Source: a virus
DNA length: 64,000 bases
Direction: 5' to 3' (one strand)
Virus record (IMG/VR): IMGVR_UViG_3300031951_000015
Location: 110,668 to 174,667 of that record
The notes under the pieces are model-generated. The model was not told the origin of the DNA. It was given only the letters and a program-made list of their open reading frames with translations, and made no database searches. The position numbers were made by a program, and so were the translations under genes. How positions within the stretch are numbered: the stretch's first letter is position 1; each line of letters opens with the position of its first letter. Below are positions 34,401-41,367 of this stretch, piece after piece.

Positions 34401-36184
34401 GTTGCACCATAACCAGTAGTTTCAACACGTTTTACACCGTCATGATATAAATCAACTGATCCATTATAAGTTGCACCTATTAATTTTTCAAAAAGATTTG
34501 ATGAATATACTTCAAAATTATTGGAAGTAATTCTAAGTCCAGTACTATAATCTCTTATATAATTTAATCCACCACCAACATTAGCATGATAAATCTGTAA
34601 ATCATTACTATCACCAAAGTGTAAAGTATCTCCATCACCAAAATATCCATTACTTTGGAATATGACATTACTTTGGAAAGTAGAAATGCCAGAAACATTC
34701 AACTGATCAGTAATATCAATCGTGCCAGCATTGGAATTAAGTATTAGATTTCCAGTGCTGGTATCAATCGTGTTATCATCAGCAATACCAATACGAATAT
34801 TATCAATTGTTGCTCCACCATTTGCATCAAGAAGTCCAGTGAATGTGGATACTCCTACAACTTCTAAATTATTTGAAAGAGTAACTTGGCCAGCAATATC
34901 CGCTCCACCATTTGCATCAAGAAGTCCAGTGAATGTAGAGACTCCTGAAACTTCTAAATTATTTGAAAGAGTAACTTGATCTACAAGTGTAACTTGACCA
35001 CTAATATTTGCTCCACCATTTGCATCAAGAAGTCCAGCAAAGGTAGTAACACCACTAATGTTGACATTATCAAGTTCAGTTTGTCCAGTTACATCAATGC
35101 CACCATTAGAATCAATAAGTCCAGTGAATGTGGATACTCCAACAACACTCAGATCACCTGAAAGAACTGCATTTCTAGCGTTAATCTCATCAGCGAAGAT
35201 ATCATCAGCAACATAAAGATCCGCACCAACGTAAAAATCAGTACCAGTGGTTGTGATACCAGAAAGAGTTGAAACACCAGTTACATTTAAATTCTGCGAT
35301 ACATTAATATTAGGAGTATTGATCGTATCATCAGTAAACTGAATATCCCTAACAGCAAAGCGAACACCATTAGGAACTAACGTTGAACCAATACCAACCG
35401 CATAGTTGAACATCCATGCATCGGTTGTTCCAAACCCATAAGAGTTTGCAGCAACCCACATCAATTGCTTATAAGTTTTGGGTAGTGTGCTAAATCCAGC
35501 AAGAGTTAGATCAACTAATGGAGAACCTTCGGTCGATGCAATCGCAATACCACCGTGATTTGCAGTTACATCATTTGAAATATCTTGCCCAAAAGCATCA
35601 GTCGTAACACCAAGAGTTATCTCTTTATCAAATACTTTTAAGTCTGCTGCTGTAATAACTGTTGCAGTTCCACCAATACTGAGGTTTCCTTCAATACGAA
35701 CATTATTGTGGAAGACTGCCTGAGTATCGTAAACATCAAAACCTGTCTGAACATTCAGGTTATTAATTGTGGCAATACCACTTACATTTAAATTATCAAG
35801 TTCAGTTTGTCCAGTTACATCTAATCCACCATTAGCATTGACTTGACCAGTAAGTGTTGAAATACCGGATGCTAAAAGATTTCTAGTAACAACATCGGCA
35901 CCAACAGTTGCACCACCACTGATGCTAACCCCACCAACATATAACTGATTTGCAACATATAAGTCATCACCAAATGTTCCGACACCAACAAATGTAGATG
36001 CACCACCTACATTTACATCACCAGTAATATTTGTAGATCCAACAACAAATAGTGAATGTTGTTGTGCATTGGTTGTCCCAATACCAACCTTCCCAATCGT
36101 CTGTAAGACTGTGCGGTTCTCGGTAACTGATGTAATACCAAGATTAAGATTCTGTTGTCTGCCGCTCTTATATGGTTGGGACAT
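31433..36184 (-). CDS. Giant repeat-rich tail fibre protein (1583 aa)
   Basis: It starts MSQPYKSGRQQNLNLGITSV and consists mostly of repeats of the type LSVSGVSTFTGLLDANGGA and FDEFTARNATITGNLNVAG, interrupted by LQIYHANVGGG/NDLQIFHDGSNSYLRETG elements. After a GGGGGGGASVLDELSDVAL linker near residue 1445 a C-terminal domain follows (VEYTIQATQGLKYHLTKLLV, ending NYKIKFTAIKV) that I recall from other cyanophage fibres. It is the largest gene of the window and most likely a long or side tail fibre. Confidence 0.82.
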   Translation of the reverse strand: MSQPYKSGRQQNLNLGITSVTENRTVLQTIGKVGIGTTNAQQHSLFVVGSTNITGDVNVGGASTFVGVGTFGDDLYVANQLYVGGVSISGGATVGADVVTRNLLASGISTLTGQVNANGGLDVTGQTELDNLNVSGIATINNLNVQTGFDVYDTQAVFHNNVRIEGNLSIGGTATVITAADLKVFDKEITLGVTTDAFGQDISNDVTANHGGIAIASTEGSPLVDLTLAGFSTLPKTYKQLMWVAANSYGFGTTDAWMFNYAVGIGSTLVPNGVRFAVRDIQFTDDTINTPNINVSQNLNVTGVSTLSGITTTGTDFYVGADLYVADDIFADEINARNAVLSGDLSVVGVSTFTGLIDSNGGIDVTGQTELDNVNISGVTTFAGLLDANGGANISGQVTLVDQVTLSNNLEVSGVSTFTGLLDANGGADIAGQVTLSNNLEVVGVSTFTGLLDANGGATIDNIRIGIADDNTIDTSTGNLILNSNAGTIDITDQLNVSGISTFQSNVIFQSNGYFGDGDTLHFGDSNDLQIYHANVGGGLNYIRDYSTGLRITSNNFEVYSSNLFEKLIGATYNGSVDLYHDGVKRVETTGYGATIFGTLQSQQLNVTGVSTLASLGGITTTGGDLYVGGDLYVKDDLVFDEFTARNATITGNLNVAGLTTVGVVSAISVNATGIITANTFRPSSGFIQAADGTNSFYIYNGSGNVAFQGTIGASSINNGQGYQAINFTTTSTPTVLIPNDLNVTGLTTLSSAGGITTTGGDLYVGGDLYIKDDLFFDEFTARNATVTDTTTLGFTTTGQLYTKNIEIAGVATFRGNAYFGDTDVLNFGDGNDLQIFHDGSNSYLRETGVGSLVLASDGVGVDVYNVAQGEYQARFINNGAVELYHNNVKRLETTGYGITVYDTIQAPQINISGIGTIDGVTISSGIITSSNPGVTTIKYYGDGSNLFGVNAFNVVNQVLSASPVYPTFANNIGVTSIGIADTEVGYVPSSGNLGIGSTNPTAKLQVIGDVIISGITTLGSGATTTQTLFTNQLSVSGVSTFIGITTSNSTIFGNQLSVSGVSTLATLHAPKLTPDGTDFGGSEYLAKADGAGGWTWAEVPGIFSVNNILNGFIVKDEGSVVGTAGSITTLDFVGSNIIATADPQPNGIATVRLSDTPTFDSLVVNTGITTLGVTTSTSLFSNQLSVSGLSTFIGVGTFSSDLYVGGNLYIQNDLVFDEATVRNITVTGTSSLGVASATTLNVTGVSTFNNIVNIGSAITAYPATGIISATAFYGDGSNLANTGSTLNAASGTQRLVLTSQTTGTMTQSATNSDLVYNSSTNTLSGTNFAPTQLSVSGVSTFTGAISTGTTTGFSGQYLQSTGVGVTWATFPTLRTTQTNVATDGQTSFSFAYNVNFLDVFVNGVKLTSSEYTATNGTTITLSSPAFVNDIVEFVSYNTTSVGGGGGGGGASVLDELSDVALNLPPAAGENLTYNGSNWVNDYTVTATTSTTSQTAIHTLSSSTYRSVEYTIQATQGLKYHLTKLLVIHDGLIAYNTEYGTVFTIDSLGTFDVDISGGNIRLLVTPSAAIATNYKIKFTAIKV
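34810..35040 (-). repeat. Nearly identical tandem repeats of about 93 bp inside the giant fibre gene
   Basis: The block from about 34810 to 35040 holds 2.5 copies of a unit encoding VSTFTGLLDANGGA plus a QVTLSNNLEV spacer. Two copies (34812-34902 and 34905-34995) are almost identical at DNA level. Other near-identical segments of the same gene occur around 33850-33940, 34255-34370 and 35180-35290. Confidence 0.7.
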
Positions 36185-36192
36185 TTCTGATA

Positions 36193-36522
36193 TTAGTTAA
36201 GAGTTTCTAGGATGCTTCCGATGAATTTAATATTGGTGGCACTATTCGAACTAATCTGAATAGAATCACCACTTTCAAGAATCAATTTACCAAATAATAA
36301 ATTACTAGAATCATTTGCTGGTATTGGTAGATCTTTTACAATTTCAGTAGTTACCGAAGATCTTTTATGAGAAAAAGAAACGGTATGCGTATCAGATCCA
36401 ATATTTGCTGCCTGTGCTAGCAAAATAATTCCACTGTATCCGACAGGTGCAGTATAAATTCCGACAGTATTAACACCAACAACTTGTGTAATAGTCTGAT
36501 ATACGTTTAATGGTAATGGCAT
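36193..36522 (-). CDS. Small structural protein (109 aa)
   Basis: MPLPLNVYQTITQVVGVNTV then GIYTAPVGYSGIILLAQ, VKDLPIPANDSSNLLFG and LILESGDSIQISSNSA. It is a paralogue of the 108-residue protein at 28030. AGGAGG precedes the ATG. It lies between the 623-residue structural gene and the giant fibre gene with 1- and 8-base gaps, which suggests co-translation. Confidence 0.65.
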   Translation of the reverse strand: MPLPLNVYQTITQVVGVNTVGIYTAPVGYSGIILLAQAANIGSDTHTVSFSHKRSSVTTEIVKDLPIPANDSSNLLFGKLILESGDSIQISSNSATNIKFIGSILETLN

Positions 36523-36523
36523 T

Positions 36524-38395
36524 TTAATCTCCTCCTAATGCGAGTATAAATGGTGTCATTGTGGCAAACAAACTCTTAGAATAGAACGTACCAGAAATCG
36601 TTCCTGTAACTTGGTTAATCTGAACACCATCACCAATTCGGAAATTTCCTGATTGATCAGTGCTTGTATAAACAACTAGTCCACCATTTCTCGCATCAGT
36701 CTCATTTTCTTGAATAGGAACACCACCTTGTGCAGGTAAGCAAGAATTTATATTTGTTCCAGAACCAATATACTCAAAAGAATGTCCAGAAGCTAATACT
36801 CTACTTTGCTTAAAGAATGGAACTGTTGTTCCTACACCAACATTATATGGAATATTTTCATTCAATGTAACTGTACATATTCCAGATGATATTGGAGTAG
36901 ATCTGACTATTGAATAGTAAGTTGGAAGCAACTCTGCCGTACCCGTTGCTGTATTTATTCCAACATCAGGAGCGGAGAAAGTAACAGTTGGTGTTGAAGT
37001 ATAACCTCTACCATTGGATACCATTTCAATATTTGTAACTGATCCACCAACCAATTCTGCAACAGCAGTGGCAGTAACACCCCAATCATTTCCAGTGCTT
37101 GGATCTCCAATCGTAATAGTTGGAGTAGAGTTATATCCACTTCCAGGATTTGTAATATTAATATCATTAACAGTATAATATAAATTCTCAACATAAACGA
37201 CCTGACCATCAAAAGGTCTTATGATATCGACTGCAACTGTACCTCCACCAACATAAGTATGAGGAAGAGTTGATGCCCCAACATAAGCAGAGAAACTATT
37301 TGCTGCACCAACAGAATCAACAGTAAATACATATCCATAATTTCCAGTAGGATATGTCAACGTACCTGGTCCTGATGGGCAAGTAAATCCAAGACCAGCA
37401 ATTGTTACGCCCATTCCAACACTTAGATTGTGATCGGCGTTTGTTGTGATCGTTAAAAGTCCAGTTGTATTATTATAAGTTGCAGTTTGAACTCCAAGTG
37501 TTGGAGTTGATAGATCTAAAATAAGAGTATCGGAACCTGCATTTAGTGATGAGGTTATAATTCCAGTGTATTGTTTTGCACCAACACCATCAGCAACAAG
37601 AGCATAATTACCAAACGAAGCGTTAGAGTTTGTCAGATCACAAGCAGCGCCTGATCCACAATATACAGCAATATCATCACAAATTGTGAACAGAGAAACT
37701 AATTGAGCATATCCACTGTTTGTGATTGAGACTCCAATACCACCTTGATTATATTGAGTATAAGAGTCAACAACCATTGACTTCAATGGACCAATTGCTT
37801 TTGATCCGTCAATCTTCATTCCGATACTATTTGGAATAAAGTTTGTACAATTCTGAATGTATGGTGACTGTGCAAAATATTTGATTTCATTTGGATCAAA
37901 TGCAAAAATTGCCTTACCTGGATTCAGTGTTCCACTGTAAGACATTTCTGCAACATAGTTTCCAGGAGAAACGTAAAACAGATCTTGGTTTGCATTAGTA
38001 GGAACAACAGTGACTTCTCTTAAACTGTCACCGACAATACTAACCTGTGGTCCGATTGTAATTGGATTATCTTCTGTATAAGTTCCAGCAGATACTTTGA
38101 CAACTGTTCCTGGAATCGTTGACGCAATTGCTACTGCTGCTTTAATCGTTGCCTTTGCATCACCTAATTTCTTACCTGTGTTTGTATCGTTTCCGTCTTT
38201 TGTTACGTAGAGAATATTTGTAACGGAAACACCCGAACCGACTCTGACTACATCCGTTCCAATACCAGGACGTGCTCTAAGTGTAAAAAGATCAGCATCA
38301 AAAGTATTAAGAGCTAATTCACCTAGTTGTAAATCTGTTACCGCTGGCACCTTTCCGGGCACAGCAGATCTTTTAATTCTAAACGGAGTCGCCAT
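36524..38395 (-). CDS. Large virion structural protein with pectin-lyase-like part (623 aa)
   Basis: The N-terminus MATPFRIKRSAVPGKVPAVT and LQLGELALNTFDADLFTLR is a pattern I recall from cyanophage virion proteins. Residues 60-240 (YVTKDGNDTNTGKKLGDAKA, VVKVSAGTYTEDNPITIGP and PYIQNCTNFI) read as a right-handed beta helix. Two copies of a short INI.NPGSGYNSTPTITIGDP-like repeat lie near 410-470. The last 70 residues restore a fibre-like GVQINQVTGTISG end. Likely a fibre or baseplate-associated appendage. Confidence 0.72.
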   Translation of the reverse strand: MATPFRIKRSAVPGKVPAVTDLQLGELALNTFDADLFTLRARPGIGTDVVRVGSGVSVTNILYVTKDGNDTNTGKKLGDAKATIKAAVAIASTIPGTVVKVSAGTYTEDNPITIGPQVSIVGDSLREVTVVPTNANQDLFYVSPGNYVAEMSYSGTLNPGKAIFAFDPNEIKYFAQSPYIQNCTNFIPNSIGMKIDGSKAIGPLKSMVVDSYTQYNQGGIGVSITNSGYAQLVSLFTICDDIAVYCGSGAACDLTNSNASFGNYALVADGVGAKQYTGIITSSLNAGSDTLILDLSTPTLGVQTATYNNTTGLLTITTNADHNLSVGMGVTIAGLGFTCPSGPGTLTYPTGNYGYVFTVDSVGAANSFSAYVGASTLPHTYVGGGTVAVDIIRPFDGQVVYVENLYYTVNDINITNPGSGYNSTPTITIGDPSTGNDWGVTATAVAELVGGSVTNIEMVSNGRGYTSTPTVTFSAPDVGINTATGTAELLPTYYSIVRSTPISSGICTVTLNENIPYNVGVGTTVPFFKQSRVLASGHSFEYIGSGTNINSCLPAQGGVPIQENETDARNGGLVVYTSTDQSGNFRIGDGVQINQVTGTISGTFYSKSLFATMTPFILALGGD

Positions 38396-38423
38396 CTATT
38401 CGCATTCGGTATTTACCAAAATC

Positions 38424-38439
38424 AGCAGTATATACTGCT
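38424..38439. repeat. Perfect 16-bp palindrome
   Basis: AGCAGTATATACTGCT lies between the HNH gene stop and the start of the 623-residue gene. It may be a weak terminator (GATTTT follows on the minus strand) or a protein-binding site. Confidence 0.5.
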
Positions 38440-38444
38440 TTCAT

Positions 38445-38453
38445 TTATTTATT
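38445..38453 (-). promoter_or_regulatory. T4-type late promoter motif
   Basis: AATAAATAA on the minus strand, 50 bases before the start at 38395, just ahead of the palindrome. Confidence 0.45.
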
Positions 38454-38824
38454 CAAGATGCATTATTCCTTCTGGGACGATAGGCAAATAGATTCGTAGG
38501 AGGATCTGGTTTCATCCATTCTTCTATTTTATTCAATCTATCTTCACTATAAAAATCTTGCTGAACATACCACAACTTCCAGTACTCGTGCCCCTTCGAT
38601 TGATTGCAATCGTGGCAGCAGCATACTACATTTTTTGTAAAGTCTGCACCACCTTTGGATTGGGGGACAATATGATCAATTGTGAGTTTCTCTTCCGACC
38701 CACAATAGGCACATTGATGTCCCCATTCTTCTTTTATATTTTGCCTCCACATTCGTTTCGCCTCACCAGAACTTGTTACATGTAAATTAAACAAGTATTC
38801 TTTTGGAGAATGTAGAGGTCCCAT
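38453..38824 (-). CDS. HNH endonuclease (123 aa)
   Basis: The HNH core is complete: CAYCG, LTIDHIVPQSKGG, KNVVCCCHDCNQSKG. The two CxxC pairs (residues 38-41 and 69-72) would bind structural zinc; DH and N-x8-N supply the metal site. The length is typical of stand-alone phage HNH nucleases, which may be homing enzymes. A 7-bp hairpin covers the start codon (38823-38841). Confidence 0.83.
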   Translation of the reverse strand: MGPLHSPKEYLFNLHVTSSGEAKRMWRQNIKEEWGHQCAYCGSEEKLTIDHIVPQSKGGADFTKNVVCCCHDCNQSKGHEYWKLWYVQQDFYSEDRLNKIEEWMKPDPPTNLFAYRPRRNNAS

Positions 38825-38841
38825 AAGTTATTGCAACTTAT
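38823..38841 (-). promoter_or_regulatory. Hairpin over the HNH start codon
   Basis: ATAAGTT and AACTTAT pair perfectly around a 5-base loop, and the HNH gene ATG lies in the 3' arm. It also covers the stop of the preceding gene. It could restrain translation of the nuclease. Confidence 0.45.
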
Positions 38842-39028
38842 CTGTATTTATCTTTTTACAAGCACCTCTTGCCCAAGCACGACTTAAACTATTCACGTAA
38901 GAACACGCTTTTTGTTTCTTTCCACAATACGGACATTCCGCGTCTGGGGGATCTACAATGTATCCATCAGGCGTATACATCCTTTTCTTTTTTTGATTCT
39001 CAGATTGTTTTCTTTTTCGATGATTCAT
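38828..39028 (-). CDS. Small basic zinc-ribbon-like protein (66 aa)
   Basis: A very basic N-terminus (NHRKRKQSENQKKKR) is followed by DAECPYCGKKQKACSYV and a WARGACKKIN end. The CPYCG plus two later Cys suggest a small zinc site. Its start overlaps the preceding stop by four bases. I recall no named family. Confidence 0.6.
   Translation of the reverse strand: MNHRKRKQSENQKKKRMYTPDGYIVDPPDAECPYCGKKQKACSYVNSLSRAWARGACKKINTDKLQ
38844..38852 (-). promoter_or_regulatory. T4-type late promoter motif
   Basis: GATAAATAC on the minus strand inside the end of the 66-residue gene, 20 bases before the HNH start. Confidence 0.55.
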
Positions 39029-39339
39029 ATAATCACAGGTTGCCCTTGACCTTCAGGAAGTTTGATCTGAGGCAGTTGATTAATTTTGTCAACCATCCAT
39101 TCTTCCTGATGTTGCTTATAAGGTTCTGTATTGATTGCTATTTCATTAGTTGGTAGTGCTTTGGGCATTTCAATGTCAATTACTGGACTCATCAGGGTTT
39201 TGTTTTTTACAATCTCACGATTTGGTCCGTCTAGATGCATCATCATTCTTGCATCTTCAAAATTACCACAATCACAAATTTTTTTATGAGTTCTTCTTTC
39301 TCTTACTGTGAAATAATCTTCACTGTTGTACTTGTTCAT
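39025..39339 (-). CDS. Hypothetical protein (104 aa)
   Basis: MNKYNSEDYFTVRERRTHKK, CDCGNFEDARMMMHLDGPNR and a Pro/Gln-rich end (LPEGQGQPVII). No family is recognised. A sigma70 promoter (TTTACA-N17-TATAAT) lies 20 bases upstream. It is coupled to the basic 66-residue gene. Confidence 0.6.
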   Translation of the reverse strand: MNKYNSEDYFTVRERRTHKKICDCGNFEDARMMMHLDGPNREIVKNKTLMSPVIDIEMPKALPTNEIAINTEPYKQHQEEWMVDKINQLPQIKLPEGQGQPVII

Positions 39340-39448
39340 TGTCTTGTTCCTTTTCCGTATTATACTCTCTTTTCATCGGCCTGTAAAGTTGGGGCCAAGT
39401 GTCCTGAATGATTTCTGCAAGTTTATAAGGTGTTTCTGATGTAATCAT
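39320..39448 (-). CDS. Small hypothetical protein (42 aa)
   Basis: MITSETPYKLAEIIQDTWPQ and a charged end rich in Gln and Glu. It overlaps the next gene by 20 bases. No strong ribosome site is seen. The amino-acid pattern looks real but the gene is tentative. The sigma70 promoter at 39359-39387 lies within it. Confidence 0.45.
   Translation of the reverse strand: MITSETPYKLAEIIQDTWPQLYRPMKREYNTEKEQDNEQVQQ
39359..39387 (-). promoter_or_regulatory. Sigma70-like promoter
   Basis: TTTACA-N17-TATAAT on the minus strand, upstream of the gene starting at 39339. Confidence 0.65.
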
Positions 39449-39526
39449 AAGTCTTGTAATACTGATAATATAAACATAAAAAATCCAAATGCTATGAATG
39501 AAAAAAGCATAAAGAACATAAAAAAA

Positions 39527-39543
39527 GGAGTTCGGAGAACTCC
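39527..39543 (-). terminator. Rho-independent terminator of psbD
   Basis: GGAGTTC / GAACTCC stem with a 3-base loop and a run of seven T on the minus strand, starting 11 bases after the psbD stop. Confidence 0.8.
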
Positions 39544-39553
39544 CTTATTTATT

Positions 39554-40615
39554 TTAGAGTGCGTTTCCTCTGGGAAGAACCTCTTCTGGAAAAACAAATC
39601 GTTCGTGGGGTTGATCTACTGGAGCCATCCAAGCACGAATGCCCTCGTTGAGCAGTATATTTTTAGAATAAAAAGTTTCAAATTCCGGATCCTCCGCAGC
39701 ACGAATCTCCTGACTTACAAAGTCATAAGCCCTCAAATTCAAACCCAAACCGATAATACCAATAGAAGAAGTCCACAAACCCATAACAGGAACAAAGAGC
39801 ATAAAGAAGTGAAGCCAACGCTTATTACTAAAAGCAATTCCAAAGATTTGCGACCAGTAACGGTTAGCAGTAACCATTGAATAGGTTTCCTCTTCTTGTG
39901 TGGGTTCAAACCCTTTGAAAGTATTTGAAGCATCACCATCTTCATAAAGTGTGTTTTCTACAGTTGCTCCGTGAATCGCACAGAGCAGTGCTCCACCCAG
40001 TATACCAGCAACTCCCATCATATGGAAGGGGTTGAGGGTCCAGTTGTGGAAACCTTGTAGGAAGAGCAGGAAACGGAAGATCGCTGCCACACCAAAGGAA
40101 GGAGCGAAGAACCAGCTGGATTGCCCCAGAGGATACATCAGGAAGACGCTCACGAAGACTGCAATGGGTCCAGAGAAGGCAATCGCATTGTAGGGTCTGA
40201 TGCCCACCAGGCGGGCGATCTCGAACTGACGCAACATGAATCCAATCAGGCTGAAAGCCCCGTGGAGCGCCACAAAAGGCCAGAGTCCCCCAAGTTGGCA
40301 CCACCTGACGAAATCCCCTTGAGACTCAGGACCCCAAAGTAGAAGAAGAGAATGACCCATAGCATCTGCAGGCGTTGACACAGCAGCCGTAAGGAAATTA
40401 GCCCCTTCAAGATAACTAGACGCCAACCCGTGGGTGTACCAGCTCGTAACAAACGTTGTGCCAGTAAGCCAGCCACCAAGGGCAAGATAAGCAGTGGGAA
40501 AAAGTAATAGTCCAGACCAACCCACAAATACAAAGCGATCTCGTTTAAGCCAGTCATCCAGGACATCGAACCATCCTCGTTGCGAAATTGGTTGTGAAAG
40601 AGTAGAAGAAGTCAT
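39554..40615 (-). CDS. psbD: Photosystem II D2 protein
   Basis: This is a full-length D2 protein (353 residues; cyanobacterial D2 is about 352, so numbering is shifted by one). The five-helix core is intact. Visible key residues are Tyr161 (redox-active YD, usually Y160) in [10 protein letters not shown], His198 (P680 ligand) in [11 protein letters not shown], and His215 (non-haem iron ligand) in [11 protein letters not shown] perfect AGGAGG precedes the ATG. With psbA it would replace damaged host reaction-centre proteins in the thylakoid during infection. Its promoter combines sigma70-like and late elements (40635-40669). Confidence 0.98.
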   Translation of the reverse strand: MTSSTLSQPISQRGWFDVLDDWLKRDRFVFVGWSGLLLFPTAYLALGGWLTGTTFVTSWYTHGLASSYLEGANFLTAAVSTPADAMGHSLLLLWGPESQGDFVRWCQLGGLWPFVALHGAFSLIGFMLRQFEIARLVGIRPYNAIAFSGPIAVFVSVFLMYPLGQSSWFFAPSFGVAAIFRFLLFLQGFHNWTLNPFHMMGVAGILGGALLCAIHGATVENTLYEDGDASNTFKGFEPTQEEETYSMVTANRYWSQIFGIAFSNKRWLHFFMLFVPVMGLWTSSIGIIGLGLNLRAYDFVSQEIRAAEDPEFETFYSKNILLNEGIRAWMAPVDQPHERFVFPEEVLPRGNAL

Positions 40616-40634
40616 AACCTCCTATGTATTTCTC

Positions 40635-40669
40635 ATATTTATCTTAACATTACTTCACAAAGAGGTCAA
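40635..40669 (-). promoter_or_regulatory. Fused sigma70-like/late promoter of psbD
   Basis: TTGACC, 17 bases, TAAGAT; the -10 runs directly into the late motif GATAAATAT (40635-40643). The same layout is seen at psbA. Confidence 0.6.
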
Positions 40670-40682
40670 TGAGTATTAGTAC

Positions 40683-40805
40683 TCATCCCCAATAAATTAC
40701 TGAAAGAGTGAAGACGACAAACACAATAACTGTAAAACCCATCATACCTACTCCTGCCCAGATAACCCAGTCTTCCATAGGTTCGTGTTGATTATTATGA
40801 GACAT
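40683..40805 (-). CDS. Small single-span membrane protein (40 aa)
   Basis: The first 12 residues are polar (MSHNNQHEPMED). Residues 13-38 are one hydrophobic helix (WVIWAGVGMMGFTVIVFVVF). It sits between the homing endonuclease and psbD, and its start overlaps the endonuclease stop by 11 bases. The size and position suggest a photosystem-like small subunit, but I cannot match it to a named Psb, Psa, Pet or Ndh protein. Confidence 0.6.
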   Translation of the reverse strand: MSHNNQHEPMEDWVIWAGVGMMGFTVIVFVVFTLSVIYWG

Positions 40806-41310
40806 TGGTTTCGTGTTTTTCCAAATATGAGTGAAGGTCCTTCAAATGTTCCGTTGCTTGTTTCCAGTCACCATCAAACCTTTCATTCAGGAGGTCATAC
40901 ATTTTAGTAGCACTATCACTAGTCATTCCGTTTTGGGACATATGAGTCACAAAGTCTTGTTTGTTCATAATTAAAAATAGTAGAATTGTAATTTTTGTTT
41001 TTCTTCTTTCACCCATATGAGGAAAGATAGATTTTAATAGAGAAGGAAGACGTATTTTGCCATTACATCCAACTCTGTAAAGTAACTTACGATTGCCCCT
41101 TTTGTCTTGATAAGTTCTAACACTCTTGGATTGAAATAAAGATGCTACTCTATAAACAACATCCTTATCAGTCATTTGAAGGTGAACGTATGGGTCATAA
41201 TAAAATTTTACGTCACCCGTAGATTTGAGTGTGTATTTTCTTTTATTATACCCAAAGTGTCCTTCACCTTCAAGTATTCCTGCCAACCAAGCAGCATCAA
41301 TATCAGACAT
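40795..41310 (-). CDS. LAGLIDADG homing endonuclease next to psbA
   Basis: Residues 7-17 (AWLAGILEGEG) are a single LAGLIDADG motif with the catalytic acidic residue. HLQMTDKDVVYRVASLF, GNRKLLYRVGCNGK and LLKSIFPHMGERRKTKI follow the fold of one-motif (homodimeric) enzymes. The last 57 residues (from MNKQDFVTHMSQNG) look unlike the family and may be an added segment. The gene lies 54 bases behind psbA. Free-standing endonucleases beside psbA, one acting on psbA, have been reported in cyanophage S-PM2, though I cannot say this protein is homologous. Confidence 0.82.
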   Translation of the reverse strand: MSDIDAAWLAGILEGEGHFGYNKRKYTLKSTGDVKFYYDPYVHLQMTDKDVVYRVASLFQSKSVRTYQDKRGNRKLLYRVGCNGKIRLPSLLKSIFPHMGERRKTKITILLFLIMNKQDFVTHMSQNGMTSDSATKMYDLLNERFDGDWKQATEHLKDLHSYLEKHETNVS

Positions 41311-41315
41311 AAAAA

Positions 41316-41337
41316 AGAGGGGTGTTTATTCCCCTCT
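41316..41337 (-). terminator. Rho-independent terminator of psbA
   Basis: AGAGGGG / CCCCTCT stem with an 8-base loop and six T residues on the minus strand. The T-tract runs directly into the ATG of the homing endonuclease. Confidence 0.78.
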
Positions 41338-41338
41338 C

Positions 41339-41367
41339 ATTATACTAGGTTTTTCCTAATAAATCAA
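41339..41367 (-). promoter_or_regulatory. Sigma70-like promoter inside the psbA stop region
   Basis: TTGATT-N17-TATAAT on the minus strand; the -35 overlaps the psbA TGA. The predicted start (about 41332) lies within the 5' arm of the terminator, so RNA begun here would lose part of that hairpin. Confidence 0.55.

Noticed and set aside
39445-39519. 24-codon hydrophobic frame (MFFMLFSFIAFGFF...) overlapping the 42-residue gene as ATGA
   Set aside because: It begins directly at the T-tract of the psbD terminator, has no ribosome site and is very short; not enough support for a feature.
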